A stretch of 64,000 nt of DNA from Sulfurovum sp. (GCA_011391015.1 JAABRH010000003.1:1-64000), one strand, 5' to 3'; numbered from the stretch's first letter, positions 50,983 through 61,834 are shown. Numbers and translations: made by a program. Notes: generated from the letters alone by a model not told the origin.

Positions 50983-51372
50983 TTATCTTTTTGAGAACTG
51001 TGGAGATCTTCTTGCTTTTTTCTTTCCTGGCTTTTTTCTTTCAACGACTCTTGAGTCTCTGGTTAAAAGTCCCATTGGTTTAAGGATAGCTCTGAAAGTT
51101 GGTTCAAACTCTACCAACGCTTTTGTGATACCGTGTTTCATCGCATCCGCTTGTGCAGAGTAACCGCCACCCAAAGTAGTCGCTTTGATGTTCATAGAAT
51201 CAAGTTGTTTTGTAAGCTCAAGTGGAAGTCTTACTTTCATTTTGAGTGTTTCGTGTCCACCCAACCATTGGTCAAGTGTTTTACCGTTGATGAGCATTTC
51301 ACCATTACCTGGAGTCATCCACACTTTAGCGATAGCCGCTTTTCTTTTTCCTGTTGCATAAATTGTTGCCAT
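50983..51372 (-). CDS. rpsI: 30S ribosomal protein S9
   Basis: [24 protein letters not shown]...[24 protein letters not shown]. Confidence 0.98.
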   Translation of the reverse strand: MATIYATGKRKAAIAKVWMTPGNGEMLINGKTLDQWLGGHETLKMKVRLPLELTKQLDSMNIKATTLGGGYSAQADAMKHGITKALVEFEPTFRAILKPMGLLTRDSRVVERKKPGKKKARRSPQFSKR

Positions 51373-51374
51373 GC

Positions 51375-51800
51375 TTACGCTCCCTTGTTAATTTGTGCTG
51401 TATGTGGATGTTCGCTTCCTGCATACACTTTAAGTTTTTTAAGCATCGCTCTACCAAGTGTAGTCTTAGGAAGCATACCTCTTACGGCAAGTCTAAAAAG
51501 TTTTTCAGTATGGTTTTCTAGCATATCGCCCAATTTTTTACTTTTGGTTGAACCAAAATAGCCAGAGTGCGTAAAGTACTCTTTGTCATCCAGTTTTACA
51601 CCTGTAAATTTTGCTTTTTCCGCATTGATAATCACCACATAGTCACCACAATCTACATTGGGTGTAAAAGATGGTTTGTGTTTACCTCTAAGAAGGGTTG
51701 CTACTTCAGTCAAAATACGACCAAAAGTTTTACCTTCAGCATCGATCAAAACCCAGTCACGCTGTACTTCAGCAGGTTTTAGTACCTTTGTCATTTTCAT
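51375..51800 (-). CDS. rplM: 50S ribosomal protein L13
   Basis: [49 protein letters not shown]. Confidence 0.98.
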   Translation of the reverse strand: MKMTKVLKPAEVQRDWVLIDAEGKTFGRILTEVATLLRGKHKPSFTPNVDCGDYVVIINAEKAKFTGVKLDDKEYFTHSGYFGSTKSKKLGDMLENHTEKLFRLAVRGMLPKTTLGRAMLKKLKVYAGSEHPHTAQINKGA

Positions 51801-51878
51801 GATATTTCCTTAATTAAATAAAAGTTTTTACTCTTTTGTGGGCGAATTATAGTGAGTTAAACTTAATATTTATTTAAT

Positions 51879-54611
51879 TTAAGATACTGTTAAGCTTATA
51901 ATCTCTGTTGTCTCTTCTTCCAGATAAACAATCACCCCTTGGCTTTGTTTGCCCGTAATGCTGTCTATGGCTCTTTGGTAGTGCCTTACCTGTTCTTGGT
52001 GTTTGTGTGCAAATTTTTTAGAACTTTTATACTCCACAATGACATAGCCAGCCTCATACGCCAAAAGCAGATCAATCTGTTTGAGTTCACCTTCAAAACT
52101 TATGGTTTGTTCTTTGCGTATCTGCGCTCCTATAAGCAAAGCTTGAAAGCCTTCATGTTGGATGAGTCGCTTTATACGCTCTGTGATCTGCTGGATGCTT
52201 TGGGGCAGCAGTTCTCCTCCGTAACGGTTTTTCACCGCAGTCATAGCATCTTCTATACTCTTTTCATCAAACCGGTTCAACATCTCTAAACCATAGTGCA
52301 ACGCTGTACCAAAAAGAACAGCCTGATACTCTTTTTCCTCCTCTTCATTTGCTTTAGGTGTCTCCTGCACCCCATAATGGCTGATGAACTCAGGCAATAT
52401 TTCTACACTGCGTTCTTGTTCTTTTTTTTGACCTTCTTTGGGCTGCAAGACACCCAGCGAGACAGGAGTCAAATTGATTTCATCAAAAATAGACTCTGTT
52501 GGTTTTTTAATCACAATCAATCCTGAAACTGCACGTGTCAATGCAACATACAAGATGTTTTTTCTGTCTTTGTCTGAGGCGGTTTTACGTGCTTCCAACA
52601 ACTCTAGATAATCACTGTCAAAAGATTCTCTGTTTTTGGTTCTGTAAAAGATTTTATCTATATGCAGACTCTCATCATACCGGTAAAGAAGCGCGGTTTT
52701 ATCATGATTGGGTCGTGTCAGTTTATCCAACACGATCACATACTCAAACTCCAAGCCTTTTGATCCGTGAATCGTCAATATCTTGGCACCATGTACAGAG
52801 TTGGCAGCCACCCCGATAGAAGAAGTCTGAAACTCTTCGATAAAAGTAGGCAAATCCCTAAACCCTGCTGAAAACTCTAAAAGTTTTAAAATGTTCATAT
52901 CCGCATCAAAGTACCCAAATTCACGTACCAGTCTGTCTAGCACCTGCAAAGGAGACATAAACATAGAAAACCATGACAAATCTACCTCATCTAGTGACTT
53001 ACCCACGTTTTGTAACAGGGCATGGGCATCGATCTTTTCACCATAAACGAGGTACGACACCATGGCAACCAATGCAGCGATTTTGGGTATGTATTTCAAA
53101 GAACTGGAAGCCTGCAGCAAGGTATCGATACCTTCAGCGTGGCAGGCTTCTTGCAGTGCAACCCCGTCTTTATTGGTAGTGACTAAAAATGTGATGTCGT
53201 CCGTGCAGATACCCAGCGCCAAAAGTCGCTTGGCTTGCTTTAACGCTTCAGAAATGGGTTCTTCTGACTCCAACACTTCCACATAGCCCTCATCTGCCTC
53301 TTTTTTGCTTTTTTGCGCTACATACTGCGGCATCACACCCTCAAAACTACGATTGACCTGTTCAACAATCTGTTTGGCACTTCGATAATTGGTATCCATC
53401 TGTTCTATTGTCACGCCATAATGCACTGCCACTTTGTCAAACAGTTCTTCTACACCCCCACGAAATCGGTACAAGGACTGCTTCGTATCTCCCACATAAA
53501 AAAAAGACTTAAACTCACTCTGTCCCTTGCCGGAAAATATCTCATCTATAAGCGGTTTAAGCAGTAGAAACTGCAAGGTAGAGGTGTCTTGAAACTCATC
53601 GAGCAGTATATGTTTAAACTTGGAGTCAATCTTAAAATACAAAAACTCTTTACTCAGACTTTCATGCAGCAGCCTGTAGGTAAAATAGGTCAAATCATCA
53701 AAACTCAACACACCAGATGCTTTTACCGAAGCGATAGTTGCATTTCGGTAAGCCTCATACAGACTAAAAAGATTTTTAAGTACCAGTGCTTCTCTATCCT
53801 CAGCCCATTTTAATAATGCCATTTTAAGAGATGCAAACAGCCCTTCTATCTCCTCATTGGCTATTTTTGTAAACCAACTATGTTCTGCTAGGCTCTCCTT
53901 TGCAAACAAGCCTTTGGCAAAAAGTTCTTTGATGTTTGTTGTCTCAAACTGCCCTATACATCGATCAGTAGCCTTTGTGCACATAAGAGCATCTATCATC
54001 TTTAAACGTAACTGTTCACATGCCTCTTCTTGCTGCGACAGAAAACCATGAACGTACGTTTGCTGTGGGAGCAAAGGATCTGCTTTATAGAGGTTTTGCA
54101 TCAAATCAAATATCTTGGTAAAACGCTTGTCTTCGATGTCCATCGCCAGCTTCACTAGGCTAGAAAGCAGTCCACCCGCTTGCACCTCATCCAAAAAATA
54201 GTTTTCCAGCTCCTGCGTACCCTGCTCTTTGGTCACAAAATCAGGCTCAAGTCCTATCTCCAACGAAGCAGAACGCAAGATAGACGAAAAAAAGCTGTCT
54301 AAAGTAACAATATAGCTGCTGCTGGACAAAAATCGAGCCAATACTTCAGGCTGCTTGGCAAACAACTCCTCTCTGCTTAATCCAGTCTGGCTACAGACAG
54401 CATCCAAAAATGCTACATTGTCTCTAAGACTGCGCAAGGATTCAACGACTCTTTGACGCATCTCAGCAGCCGCCTTGTTGGTAAACGTTGCTGCCAAAAT
54501 ACTGCTGGGTGCCTCACCCATAAAAAGCAGTGAGATATACCGTACAGAAAGCGCAAAGGTTTTACCGCTTCCAGCACTTGCGGAGTAGGCTAAAAAGGGT
54601 TTGAAGCTCAC
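51879..54611 (-). CDS. addA: AddA-like UvrD/RecB-family helicase-nuclease
   Basis: YSASAGSGKTFALSVRY Walker A; HILLDEFQDTS; NYRSAKQIVE; AKILTIHGSKGLEFEYVIVLD; C-terminal nuclease region ending LLLAYEAGYVIVEYKSSKK. Confidence 0.9.
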   Translation of the reverse strand: MSFKPFLAYSASAGSGKTFALSVRYISLLFMGEAPSSILAATFTNKAAAEMRQRVVESLRSLRDNVAFLDAVCSQTGLSREELFAKQPEVLARFLSSSSYIVTLDSFFSSILRSASLEIGLEPDFVTKEQGTQELENYFLDEVQAGGLLSSLVKLAMDIEDKRFTKIFDLMQNLYKADPLLPQQTYVHGFLSQQEEACEQLRLKMIDALMCTKATDRCIGQFETTNIKELFAKGLFAKESLAEHSWFTKIANEEIEGLFASLKMALLKWAEDREALVLKNLFSLYEAYRNATIASVKASGVLSFDDLTYFTYRLLHESLSKEFLYFKIDSKFKHILLDEFQDTSTLQFLLLKPLIDEIFSGKGQSEFKSFFYVGDTKQSLYRFRGGVEELFDKVAVHYGVTIEQMDTNYRSAKQIVEQVNRSFEGVMPQYVAQKSKKEADEGYVEVLESEEPISEALKQAKRLLALGICTDDITFLVTTNKDGVALQEACHAEGIDTLLQASSSLKYIPKIAALVAMVSYLVYGEKIDAHALLQNVGKSLDEVDLSWFSMFMSPLQVLDRLVREFGYFDADMNILKLLEFSAGFRDLPTFIEEFQTSSIGVAANSVHGAKILTIHGSKGLEFEYVIVLDKLTRPNHDKTALLYRYDESLHIDKIFYRTKNRESFDSDYLELLEARKTASDKDRKNILYVALTRAVSGLIVIKKPTESIFDEINLTPVSLGVLQPKEGQKKEQERSVEILPEFISHYGVQETPKANEEEEKEYQAVLFGTALHYGLEMLNRFDEKSIEDAMTAVKNRYGGELLPQSIQQITERIKRLIQHEGFQALLIGAQIRKEQTISFEGELKQIDLLLAYEAGYVIVEYKSSKKFAHKHQEQVRHYQRAIDSITGKQSQGVIVYLEEETTEIISLTVS

Positions 54612-56965
54612 AAATACTCTCCTCTCTCACACAAAAGTGCAAATTCGCAATAACTGCACAGATGCAAGGCTTCACACTTGTTTGCCTCAAACTGTTTGGT
54701 CTGCTTTAACTCTTCAATATGCTCAGCCAAGAGTGCATTTTTTTCTTCAAGCATCGTGATCGCTTCAGTGTTTCCGTTCTCAAATATCTTTACAAAAGCA
54801 AAACCAAGATTGTTGTAATCATCTTGAAGCAACTGTGCATAAATACTCATTTGAAAATCACAGAGTGTGTCTAAGTTTTTCGTTTTTTGTGCTTCAGCCG
54901 TACTGCCGCTTTTGTAGTCAAGCGCCAGCGTCTGTGTCTCATTTTGGTCGATGCGGTCGATGCGCCCGGTGAACGTCAAACCACCTATAGTGCCTTGTAC
55001 CTCTTTTTCTCTCTCAACTACACGCCAACCAGACGCAAAATGCTCTATTTGAGTGGCAACAAAGCCTTTGAGCTTCTCTCTCCATAAGCTTTTTTGATAC
55101 GCCGTTTTGGCATCTTCAAAAGGCAGCAAGGTATCCAATAAACTATCGATCTGCTTTTGCATCGTATCTGCACTTGTGTAATAATTCTGCTCTTTATACA
55201 CATGGTCCAAAAGTGTATGCAAAAATGCACCCTCATTGCGTTCTGTCTCCGCTTTGGGCTGAATCTTTAGAATGTAGCGGTAATAATACTTCCGCTTACA
55301 CTCCAGATAGGTTTTGAGCCTGGAAGCCGACCAGACAACCGTTTGCGCATCAAAAGATTTCACCACTGGGGTTTCTTCTTTGATGCATTGTGAGGGCTGT
55401 GTATAAAACAAATGGCTGGGTGGGTGCAGCGACTGGGCTGATGTGAGTCCCAATTCGTAAAGAAACTTTGAAGGTAGTTTATTGTTTGAAGTGCTGTAAA
55501 GAATCACTGCTTCTTTGGCTTGTTCCAGCAAACGCTTATAATACTGTTTTTGCAACGCTTCTCGGTCATTTTTGGTGGGCAGATTTGCAAACGTGCGTAC
55601 AGAGGAGTTCAAAAACTGATCTTTGCTTGAAGAAGCTGGCACAATGCCTTCATTAAAATCGACTATCACAACACCCTCAAATGTAACACCTCTTGTTTCC
55701 AGTACACCCATCACCGTTATCTTTCCGCCTCTTACATCATCAAGTGTGATCTGTGAGAGCGACTTGAGCCACAAAAAAAGCCACTCTTTGAGACTCAGTT
55801 CCGTATCATCAAACAATGCCATGAACTGCATCGCGCGTTCATGCACCTCTTCGCTTGGCTGTTGTTTTGCCTCTGTAGCTGTGCGCAGAGAGTCGTGTAA
55901 ACCCAAGTGCTCTAAAACATCAAACAAATGTGCCGCCTTACACGAAGTGCTTGCATTGAGCACGAAGACCTGCTCCATATCAAACCCATACCGTTGCAGC
56001 AAAAAGATACTTTTGCGATCAAACTGCTGCCAGTAGCCATAAAGCGCTTCAATCATCTGATAGACTCTACTTTTACTGTAGTCGTACCCCATTGCAAAAT
56101 TCAGATTTTTATGGGTATCAAAAAGCGTAAAATGCTCTTTGAAGTCCTCATCAGGAAGTACAAGCACAATCTGCTGAGGCGCCATACCTGAGGCGATCAT
56201 TTTTTCGATGTGCATGAATGCAGAGGCGATTTGCTCATCGCGTTCTTCTGTACAGACCACCTTTGCCTTAATGGGTGCGTTGTTATTCTGCACGCTCAGT
56301 ATCTCTTTATCTGTCATACTAAAAGTCACATACGCATCATTAGGTATGCCCATTCCTATGGCTTTAAAACGTTCCTGCATCTTGAGATTAAAAGCACTGG
56401 TGACATAATGAATACTCAGGGGAACTATCCGGGAGGCTTTATCAATCAACTCCAGTTCAAAATGGCTCAAATAGCCTTCAAGGTGTATCTCTATAGCATC
56501 ATACCTTCCTATAAAACCGCTATTGAGGGTATAAGATTGGGGAATGAAGGCCTTATCTGTAAAGCCCTGTACATCAAGCAGTTCATGATAATTCTTTAAG
56601 AGCCGTTCCAGTATCGCTAGATGGGTGCCGAACTCTGCATACGCATCTGCCTGAATCAAAGATGTAAAATCAACCTTTTCTGCTGCCAACTCTTCAAAAA
56701 ACCGAAAGAGTGCCTCACTCTTGGTAAAAAAACGTACCAGCCCCAAATCTACTTTTAAATCTTCAAAAGCCTTAAATGATGCAGCCTTTTCAAGAAAGAG
56801 TATCCGCCTCAAAGGATCAATCTGTTTTTTACCTTCTATGAGTACCACGCGATGTTCAAATTCATCCATACGCATCACAGTAGGCAAGAAAGCATTCTGT
56901 GTTTTTTGGTTGAGACGTACTGCTCTTAGGGATCGTGATGTAGGATAGATGTGAAGTGTATGCAT
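54608..56965 (-). CDS. addB: AddB-like PD-(D/E)XK nuclease protein
   Basis: WSASRLKTYLECKRKYYYRYIL; FTGRIDRIDQ...LALDYKSG; CSYCEFALLC. 4-bp overlap with addA. Confidence 0.87.
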   Translation of the reverse strand: MHTLHIYPTSRSLRAVRLNQKTQNAFLPTVMRMDEFEHRVVLIEGKKQIDPLRRILFLEKAASFKAFEDLKVDLGLVRFFTKSEALFRFFEELAAEKVDFTSLIQADAYAEFGTHLAILERLLKNYHELLDVQGFTDKAFIPQSYTLNSGFIGRYDAIEIHLEGYLSHFELELIDKASRIVPLSIHYVTSAFNLKMQERFKAIGMGIPNDAYVTFSMTDKEILSVQNNNAPIKAKVVCTEERDEQIASAFMHIEKMIASGMAPQQIVLVLPDEDFKEHFTLFDTHKNLNFAMGYDYSKSRVYQMIEALYGYWQQFDRKSIFLLQRYGFDMEQVFVLNASTSCKAAHLFDVLEHLGLHDSLRTATEAKQQPSEEVHERAMQFMALFDDTELSLKEWLFLWLKSLSQITLDDVRGGKITVMGVLETRGVTFEGVVIVDFNEGIVPASSSKDQFLNSSVRTFANLPTKNDREALQKQYYKRLLEQAKEAVILYSTSNNKLPSKFLYELGLTSAQSLHPPSHLFYTQPSQCIKEETPVVKSFDAQTVVWSASRLKTYLECKRKYYYRYILKIQPKAETERNEGAFLHTLLDHVYKEQNYYTSADTMQKQIDSLLDTLLPFEDAKTAYQKSLWREKLKGFVATQIEHFASGWRVVEREKEVQGTIGGLTFTGRIDRIDQNETQTLALDYKSGSTAEAQKTKNLDTLCDFQMSIYAQLLQDDYNNLGFAFVKIFENGNTEAITMLEEKNALLAEHIEELKQTKQFEANKCEALHLCSYCEFALLCERGEYL

Positions 56966-57025
56966 ACAGGAAGTATAGCACAGTGTCTGTACTAAGCCCT
57001 AAAAAGATGTCACACTGTCATTTTT

Positions 57026-57574
57026 TTAGGGTTTAAGATATGCACTGCTCTCTAAGTATCCGACAGTTCCTGCGACTTCAGCTCTAAACTGAAGCAGGTA
57101 TCTGCCGGGTTTTTGGATGTTTACCTTTGCGATCTCATACTTACCGTTATTGCAGGGTACAGAATAAAATACCTGATCCTCTTTTCTGCTGTGTGGCTGG
57201 GTAAGTACAAATGTTGCATTGACATCACCGACAGGCTTACCTTCTTTACTGAGGACTTCATAAGAAAAAGCGTTATTTCCCTGTAAAAGTTTAACCGCGT
57301 CAGGCTGAGGACGGTTACTGTTGACATTGTCGGTCATCACCATCGTTTCTGCACCAACAAGTGCTATGGTATACGCTTGATCAAATGCCATCTTTTTTTC
57401 TAAAATCTCATTGATATGAATGTCGGCTACCTGATACTTCAGCATATATTGATTGGATTCCTGCACCGGCATCGAAGAGGCAGATTTCACTGTCCAATAG
57501 CTCAAGGTAAGCCCGATCGCAAGGAAACCCAGTATCATATGAGGCCAATACGTTTTTGTGCTATTGTTTGCCAT
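57026..57574 (-). CDS. FixH-like cbb3 oxidase accessory protein
   Basis: N-terminal TM then periplasmic domain with PGRYLLQFRAEV; located in the cco cluster. Confidence 0.72.
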   Translation of the reverse strand: MANNSTKTYWPHMILGFLAIGLTLSYWTVKSASSMPVQESNQYMLKYQVADIHINEILEKKMAFDQAYTIALVGAETMVMTDNVNSNRPQPDAVKLLQGNNAFSYEVLSKEGKPVGDVNATFVLTQPHSRKEDQVFYSVPCNNGKYEIAKVNIQKPGRYLLQFRAEVAGTVGYLESSAYLKP

Positions 57575-58190
57575 ATTTTATCCTCATCCATAGTGATCTA
57601 AATACAAAAATCCAGAGTAGAGCCAGCGTACCGGCATACACCAGCACCCTAAGGATGGTTAGCATGATGCCCATCTCATTAGGGATTGTCGTCTGAAGTA
57701 TTATATCTTTTGAAGAAGCTATCCCGTCACAGAGTTCAGAATACCCCTGAAGGATACCGATGTTGAACTTATCTTCATCTGTGTTGCTGTCTTTGACTGC
57801 CACGATATTGACAGCCGCATCACGTACAGCATCATAATCATATAAAGATTTGATCTCATCTGAAGAGGGAATAATCCCTACCCTTCCACGCATCTCAGAG
57901 TGTTCTGTAATCGTTGCATAAGGAGCAAAAATAAATAATACATACGGCTTACTCATGTTTGCTTCATACTGCTTGGCATACGTTACCAGATTGAATCCTG
58001 CTTCAAAATGCTCATTGGTTGCAATCAAATAGACAGTCACCCCTGTTTTATGCAGCAGTTCCTGACCCATTTGCTCAATCCGTTTTTGCGCCTCTAATTT
58101 TAAGAGATCATTACGTAAAACAGTCTGCGCATCAAGCAAAAAGGGCAGTATTGAAAGTATCAGCACTGCCTTTATGATTGCTTTAATCAT
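57561..58190 (-). CDS. TPM-domain-like membrane protein of the cco cluster
   Basis: Signal peptide, TLP18.3-like region (KTGVTVYLIATNEHFEAG...YVLFIFAPYATITE), C-terminal TM. Confidence 0.65.
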   Translation of the reverse strand: MIKAIIKAVLILSILPFLLDAQTVLRNDLLKLEAQKRIEQMGQELLHKTGVTVYLIATNEHFEAGFNLVTYAKQYEANMSKPYVLFIFAPYATITEHSEMRGRVGIIPSSDEIKSLYDYDAVRDAAVNIVAVKDSNTDEDKFNIGILQGYSELCDGIASSKDIILQTTIPNEMGIMLTILRVLVYAGTLALLWIFVFRSLWMRIKYGKQ

Positions 58191-58191
58191 C

Positions 58192-58293
58192 TCAGCCTAC
58201 GTACAAAAGGTTTTGACTGAATGACAAATAAAGTGCCGCAATAGCAGCAAAAGCCATACACGCAATCAGAACTTTATCCATATATTTAATCAT
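58192..58293 (-). CDS. 33-aa single-TM peptide in the cco cluster (below ORF-track cutoff)
   Basis: Manual translation MIKYMDKVLIACMAFAAIAALYLSFSQNLLYVG*; 2-bp and 1-bp spacings to the flanking co-directional genes. Confidence 0.7.
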   Translation of the reverse strand: MIKYMDKVLIACMAFAAIAALYLSFSQNLLYVG

Positions 58294-58295
58294 CA

Positions 58296-58526
58296 CTAAT
58301 CCTTTTTAGGTTGAAATGCAAATTGTTTGTTATCAACAGAGATCATTTTGACATTATTGACATCTCTAATAGGTGCAGGATCATACGGATTTTCTACCCC
58401 GTTTCTTTGCGATATAACTGCTAAAAGCATAAGAGCAACAAGTATTCCCAACAGCCCTACAATCGATATCAATACGCCTGCTATTCCGTGAAGTCCAAAA
58501 ACACTTCGATTTGTATTTTCTGCCAT
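58296..58526 (-). CDS. DUF4006 family protein
   Basis: 76 aa, NRSVFGLHGIAGVLISIVGLLGILVALMLLAVISQRN; position after ccoP matches other Campylobacterota. Confidence 0.8.
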   Translation of the reverse strand: MAENTNRSVFGLHGIAGVLISIVGLLGILVALMLLAVISQRNGVENPYDPAPIRDVNNVKMISVDNKQFAFQPKKD

Positions 58527-58536
58527 AGTAAACTCC

Positions 58537-59433
58537 TTAGTTTGACAATGACTGAATATATACAGTCAAAGCTTTCTCTTGTACTGATTCTGATGGAATA
58601 AGTGTCTTAAATGATGGCATTTTACCAATAACACCTTTTTTACCGTTTTGCAATACATGGTTCAACACGGCATTGTCATATTCCACTAGGTTTGGCGCCA
58701 TGCCATCCATGCCTTTACCATCCGCACCATGACAAGAAGAACATGCTGCAAACGCTGCAGGCTGCTCACCTTTCATACCTCCAGCAACATAGGCTGCAAT
58801 CGCTTCGGCATCCGCACCGCTTGCCATACCTGGAGGCATCATACCCATCGCATAACCCAATTGGTTTGAACCGTTATTGATCACATCCAATACTTGCTCT
58901 TTTGTCATTCTTGAAGTAAAGTCTTGTGCTTTTCCAGAAAGACCATCACCTATGGTACCATGACACTGTGCACACTGTACCAAATAGATCGATTCACCCA
59001 TCTCTTTAAGTGTTGCGGTATCAGCATCTTTATGTATAGAAGCAAATTTAGCATTGTACGCCAATACTTCTTCGTTGTACTCACCGATTTGACTGTAAGC
59101 ATTTACGGGATAACCTATAAGACCATACCACATAGACCACAAAAAAAGTGCTAAAAACGAGTACGCCCATCCTGAAGGAAGTTCATTTTTATACTCACCG
59201 ATACCATCCCAGTTTTCATCCGCAAGTTCTCCGCTTGCAGTGTCCGTTTTGATCTGATTGATATATTTCACTGCAACTGCCGCTGTAATCGTTGCAACTG
59301 CTATAGCACCGCCCATTGTTATCGCAGTCATATCATCCGCAAGGACATCCATACCAAAATTCATAATTACTGCAATAGTTGCTATAATCAATAATGCTGC
59401 AAATGCCAATGCTTTAATCATTAATGCATTCAT
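58537..59433 (-). CDS. ccoP: cbb3-type cytochrome c oxidase subunit III (diheme)
   Basis: CAQCH and CSSCH heme motifs; ENWDGIGEYKNELPSGWAYSFLALFLWSMWYGLIGYP. Confidence 0.95.
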   Translation of the reverse strand: MNALMIKALAFAALLIIATIAVIMNFGMDVLADDMTAITMGGAIAVATITAAVAVKYINQIKTDTASGELADENWDGIGEYKNELPSGWAYSFLALFLWSMWYGLIGYPVNAYSQIGEYNEEVLAYNAKFASIHKDADTATLKEMGESIYLVQCAQCHGTIGDGLSGKAQDFTSRMTKEQVLDVINNGSNQLGYAMGMMPPGMASGADAEAIAAYVAGGMKGEQPAAFAACSSCHGADGKGMDGMAPNLVEYDNAVLNHVLQNGKKGVIGKMPSFKTLIPSESVQEKALTVYIQSLSN

Positions 59434-59648
59434 TTATTCTCCTCCTTGTATTCTCTTTGTGAAGCGGGTTTATCTTCTATGGGCGTACTGGTGACTTCGT
59501 CATCCAGTGCGATATTACCGTATTTTTCATAATCCCGCTCACCTCTTTTCTCAGATCTGTATAAGTGTATGATGTACCCATACAGCATAATCACCAAAAA
59601 AATGGTCATAAAGAATGAGGCATAGCCTTGAAGTTCTCTAATGTCCAT
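59430..59648 (-). CDS. ccoQ: cbb3-type oxidase CcoQ subunit
   Basis: 72-aa single-TM protein between ccoO and ccoP. Confidence 0.85.
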   Translation of the reverse strand: MDIRELQGYASFFMTIFLVIMLYGYIIHLYRSEKRGERDYEKYGNIALDDEVTSTPIEDKPASQREYKEENK

Positions 59649-59657
59649 TTTACCCTG

Positions 59658-60326
59658 CTACTTTAAGCTGTTAAGATATGCAATCAGCGCTACGATTTCA
59701 GGCACTTCGCCTTTGGCAACTGCATCTTTAACATCTTGATTTTTCATATCTGCTGCTATCGCTGCAGCATCAGCTAAGACTTTTGTCTTATGCGCATCCC
59801 ATGCAGCTCTAGTTCCTTGAAATTCATCGCCATACGGTGTATGAAATGCATTTTTAACCGTGACTGCTTCTGCATACGCTGTTTCGATATCAGCCAAGTT
59901 TGTAAACTGGTGTTTATAAGCTGGCATTATCGATCCAGGTACGATCTCTGCGGGGTTAAGCATATGGTTTTCATGCCAATCTGTAGTTCTGTAGTTTCCT
60001 ACACGGTGCAAGTCCGGACCTGTTCTCTTACTTCCCCAAAGAAATGGTCTATCATATGCATACTCACCAGAGAGTGAATAGTCACCATAACGGTCTGTCT
60101 CTGATTTGAATGGACGAATCATTTGTGAATGGCAGGTCATACAGCCATCTTTCATATAGACATTTTTACCTGCAAGTTCAAGTACGGAACGTGGTTTCAT
60201 GTCCACAAGTGGCTTAGCCGCTTTTGCAAAGTTTGGTACTATCTCGATAAGTCCCGCAAATGAAATAACAATCGATATCGCCGAAGCAAAAAAGAATGGG
60301 TTTTTTTCTAACCAATGAAAAAACAT
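59658..60326 (-). CDS. ccoO: cbb3-type cytochrome c oxidase subunit II (monoheme)
   Basis: DGCMTCHSQMIRPFKSETDRYGDYSLSGEYAYDRPFLWGSKRTGPDLHRVG. Confidence 0.96.
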   Translation of the reverse strand: MFFHWLEKNPFFFASAISIVISFAGLIEIVPNFAKAAKPLVDMKPRSVLELAGKNVYMKDGCMTCHSQMIRPFKSETDRYGDYSLSGEYAYDRPFLWGSKRTGPDLHRVGNYRTTDWHENHMLNPAEIVPGSIMPAYKHQFTNLADIETAYAEAVTVKNAFHTPYGDEFQGTRAAWDAHKTKVLADAAAIAADMKNQDVKDAVAKGEVPEIVALIAYLNSLK

Positions 60327-60340
60327 ACTAACTACCTCCC

Positions 60341-61807
60341 TTATGCCATAGGCGTTCTAAACTGAGGTTCTTGCGTAAGCACTTTACCTGCAGTCATTGT
60401 TTTGTAAATATTGTATGCAAACATCACAAAACCTGTAAGATACAACACACCAGCCACAGTTCTGATCACATAGTACGGGTGCAATACTGTTACGGTATCG
60501 ATAAAGCTATACATCAAGTTACCATACTCATCCACTGCTCTCCACATCATCCCCTGTGTGATACCTGCGATCCACATAGAGGTAAAGTAAAGTACAACAG
60601 CCGTTGTTTGAAGCCAGAACTGTTGTTCCATCATTTTTTTAGAGTACAGTTCTCTTTTGAACATACGTGGTGCCATATGGAAGATTGCAGCCATAATCAT
60701 AAATACAACCCAGCCCAATACACCATCATGTACGTGCCCTGGAATCCAGTCCGTAAAGTGTGCAATCGCATTAACAGATTTAATCGCCTGAATAGGACCT
60801 TCAATCGTGGAAAGCATATAGAATGTAGAAGCAAGTACCATAAACTTAATCAATGGATTTTCTGTCAATTGATTCCACTCACCCTTCATCGTAAGAAGCA
60901 TGTTGATAGCAGATCCCCATGATGGCAATATGAGTACCACAGAAAACGCTGAACCCATGGTTTGCATCCAGTCTGGAACGGTTGACCAAAGTAGGTGGTG
61001 TGAACCAGCCCATAGATAGACAAACATCAAACCCCAAAATGAAAGTAAAGAGAGTTTATACGAATAAATCGCCTGTCCTGACTCTTTTGGAAGGAAGTAG
61101 TAAATCATACCAACGATAGGTACAGTAAATCCAAATGCCACCGCATTGTGTCCATACCACCATTGCACAAGCGCATCATTGGTTCCTGAATACATTGAAA
61201 CTGAATGTAACATACTTCCAAGACCTTCAGTAGCAAAATAAGTAGGAATAGACATATTGTTAAACAGATACAGCATAGCAATACCAAGGAAACAAGCAAG
61301 ATAATACCAAACAGAGATATAGAGTGCTTTTTCTCTTCTAATTCCGATCAGTCCCATAATACCGATACCCCATAGTACCCACACCACAACAACGACCAAA
61401 TCAAATGGCCATTCGTACTCTGCATACTCTTTTGATGCAGAAACACCAAAAAGTAAAGAGACTGTTGCAAGAAGTGCACCTACAAAGTAAATCCAAAACT
61501 GAAGATTTCCAATAATCATCAAAAATTTTGATTCAGCCATTGAGACTTTCAGTACTCTTTGCCCCAGATAAAACCATGTTGCAAAAATACCGGATACCGT
61601 AAATCCGAAAACCACTGTATTTGTATGAATCGGTCTTAGTCTAGAAAACGTCCCATACTCTCCCAATAGATAGTTCAATTCAGGAAATGCCATTTGTGCG
61701 GCGATGATTGTGCCGACAAGCATTCCTAAAAATCCAAACAAAATCGTTAAAAAAGTAAACTTTTTTGCCAATGAATAGTCATATTCCAATGCTGCATTTG
61801 ATTGCAT
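60341..61807 (-). CDS. ccoN: cbb3-type cytochrome c oxidase subunit I
   Basis: YGHNAVAFGFTVPIVGMIYYFLPKE; LWAGSHHLLWSTVPDWMQT; DWIPGHVHDGVLGWV. Confidence 0.97.
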   Translation of the reverse strand: MQSNAALEYDYSLAKKFTFLTILFGFLGMLVGTIIAAQMAFPELNYLLGEYGTFSRLRPIHTNTVVFGFTVSGIFATWFYLGQRVLKVSMAESKFLMIIGNLQFWIYFVGALLATVSLLFGVSASKEYAEYEWPFDLVVVVVWVLWGIGIMGLIGIRREKALYISVWYYLACFLGIAMLYLFNNMSIPTYFATEGLGSMLHSVSMYSGTNDALVQWWYGHNAVAFGFTVPIVGMIYYFLPKESGQAIYSYKLSLLSFWGLMFVYLWAGSHHLLWSTVPDWMQTMGSAFSVVLILPSWGSAINMLLTMKGEWNQLTENPLIKFMVLASTFYMLSTIEGPIQAIKSVNAIAHFTDWIPGHVHDGVLGWVVFMIMAAIFHMAPRMFKRELYSKKMMEQQFWLQTTAVVLYFTSMWIAGITQGMMWRAVDEYGNLMYSFIDTVTVLHPYYVIRTVAGVLYLTGFVMFAYNIYKTMTAGKVLTQEPQFRTPMA

Positions 61808-61834
61808 ACATACCCCCTTGTAAAAATTCTATGC

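Noticed and set aside
60371-60922. 183-aa Cys/His-rich plus-strand ORF
   Set aside because: Antisense to ccoN; not a credible metal-binding protein.
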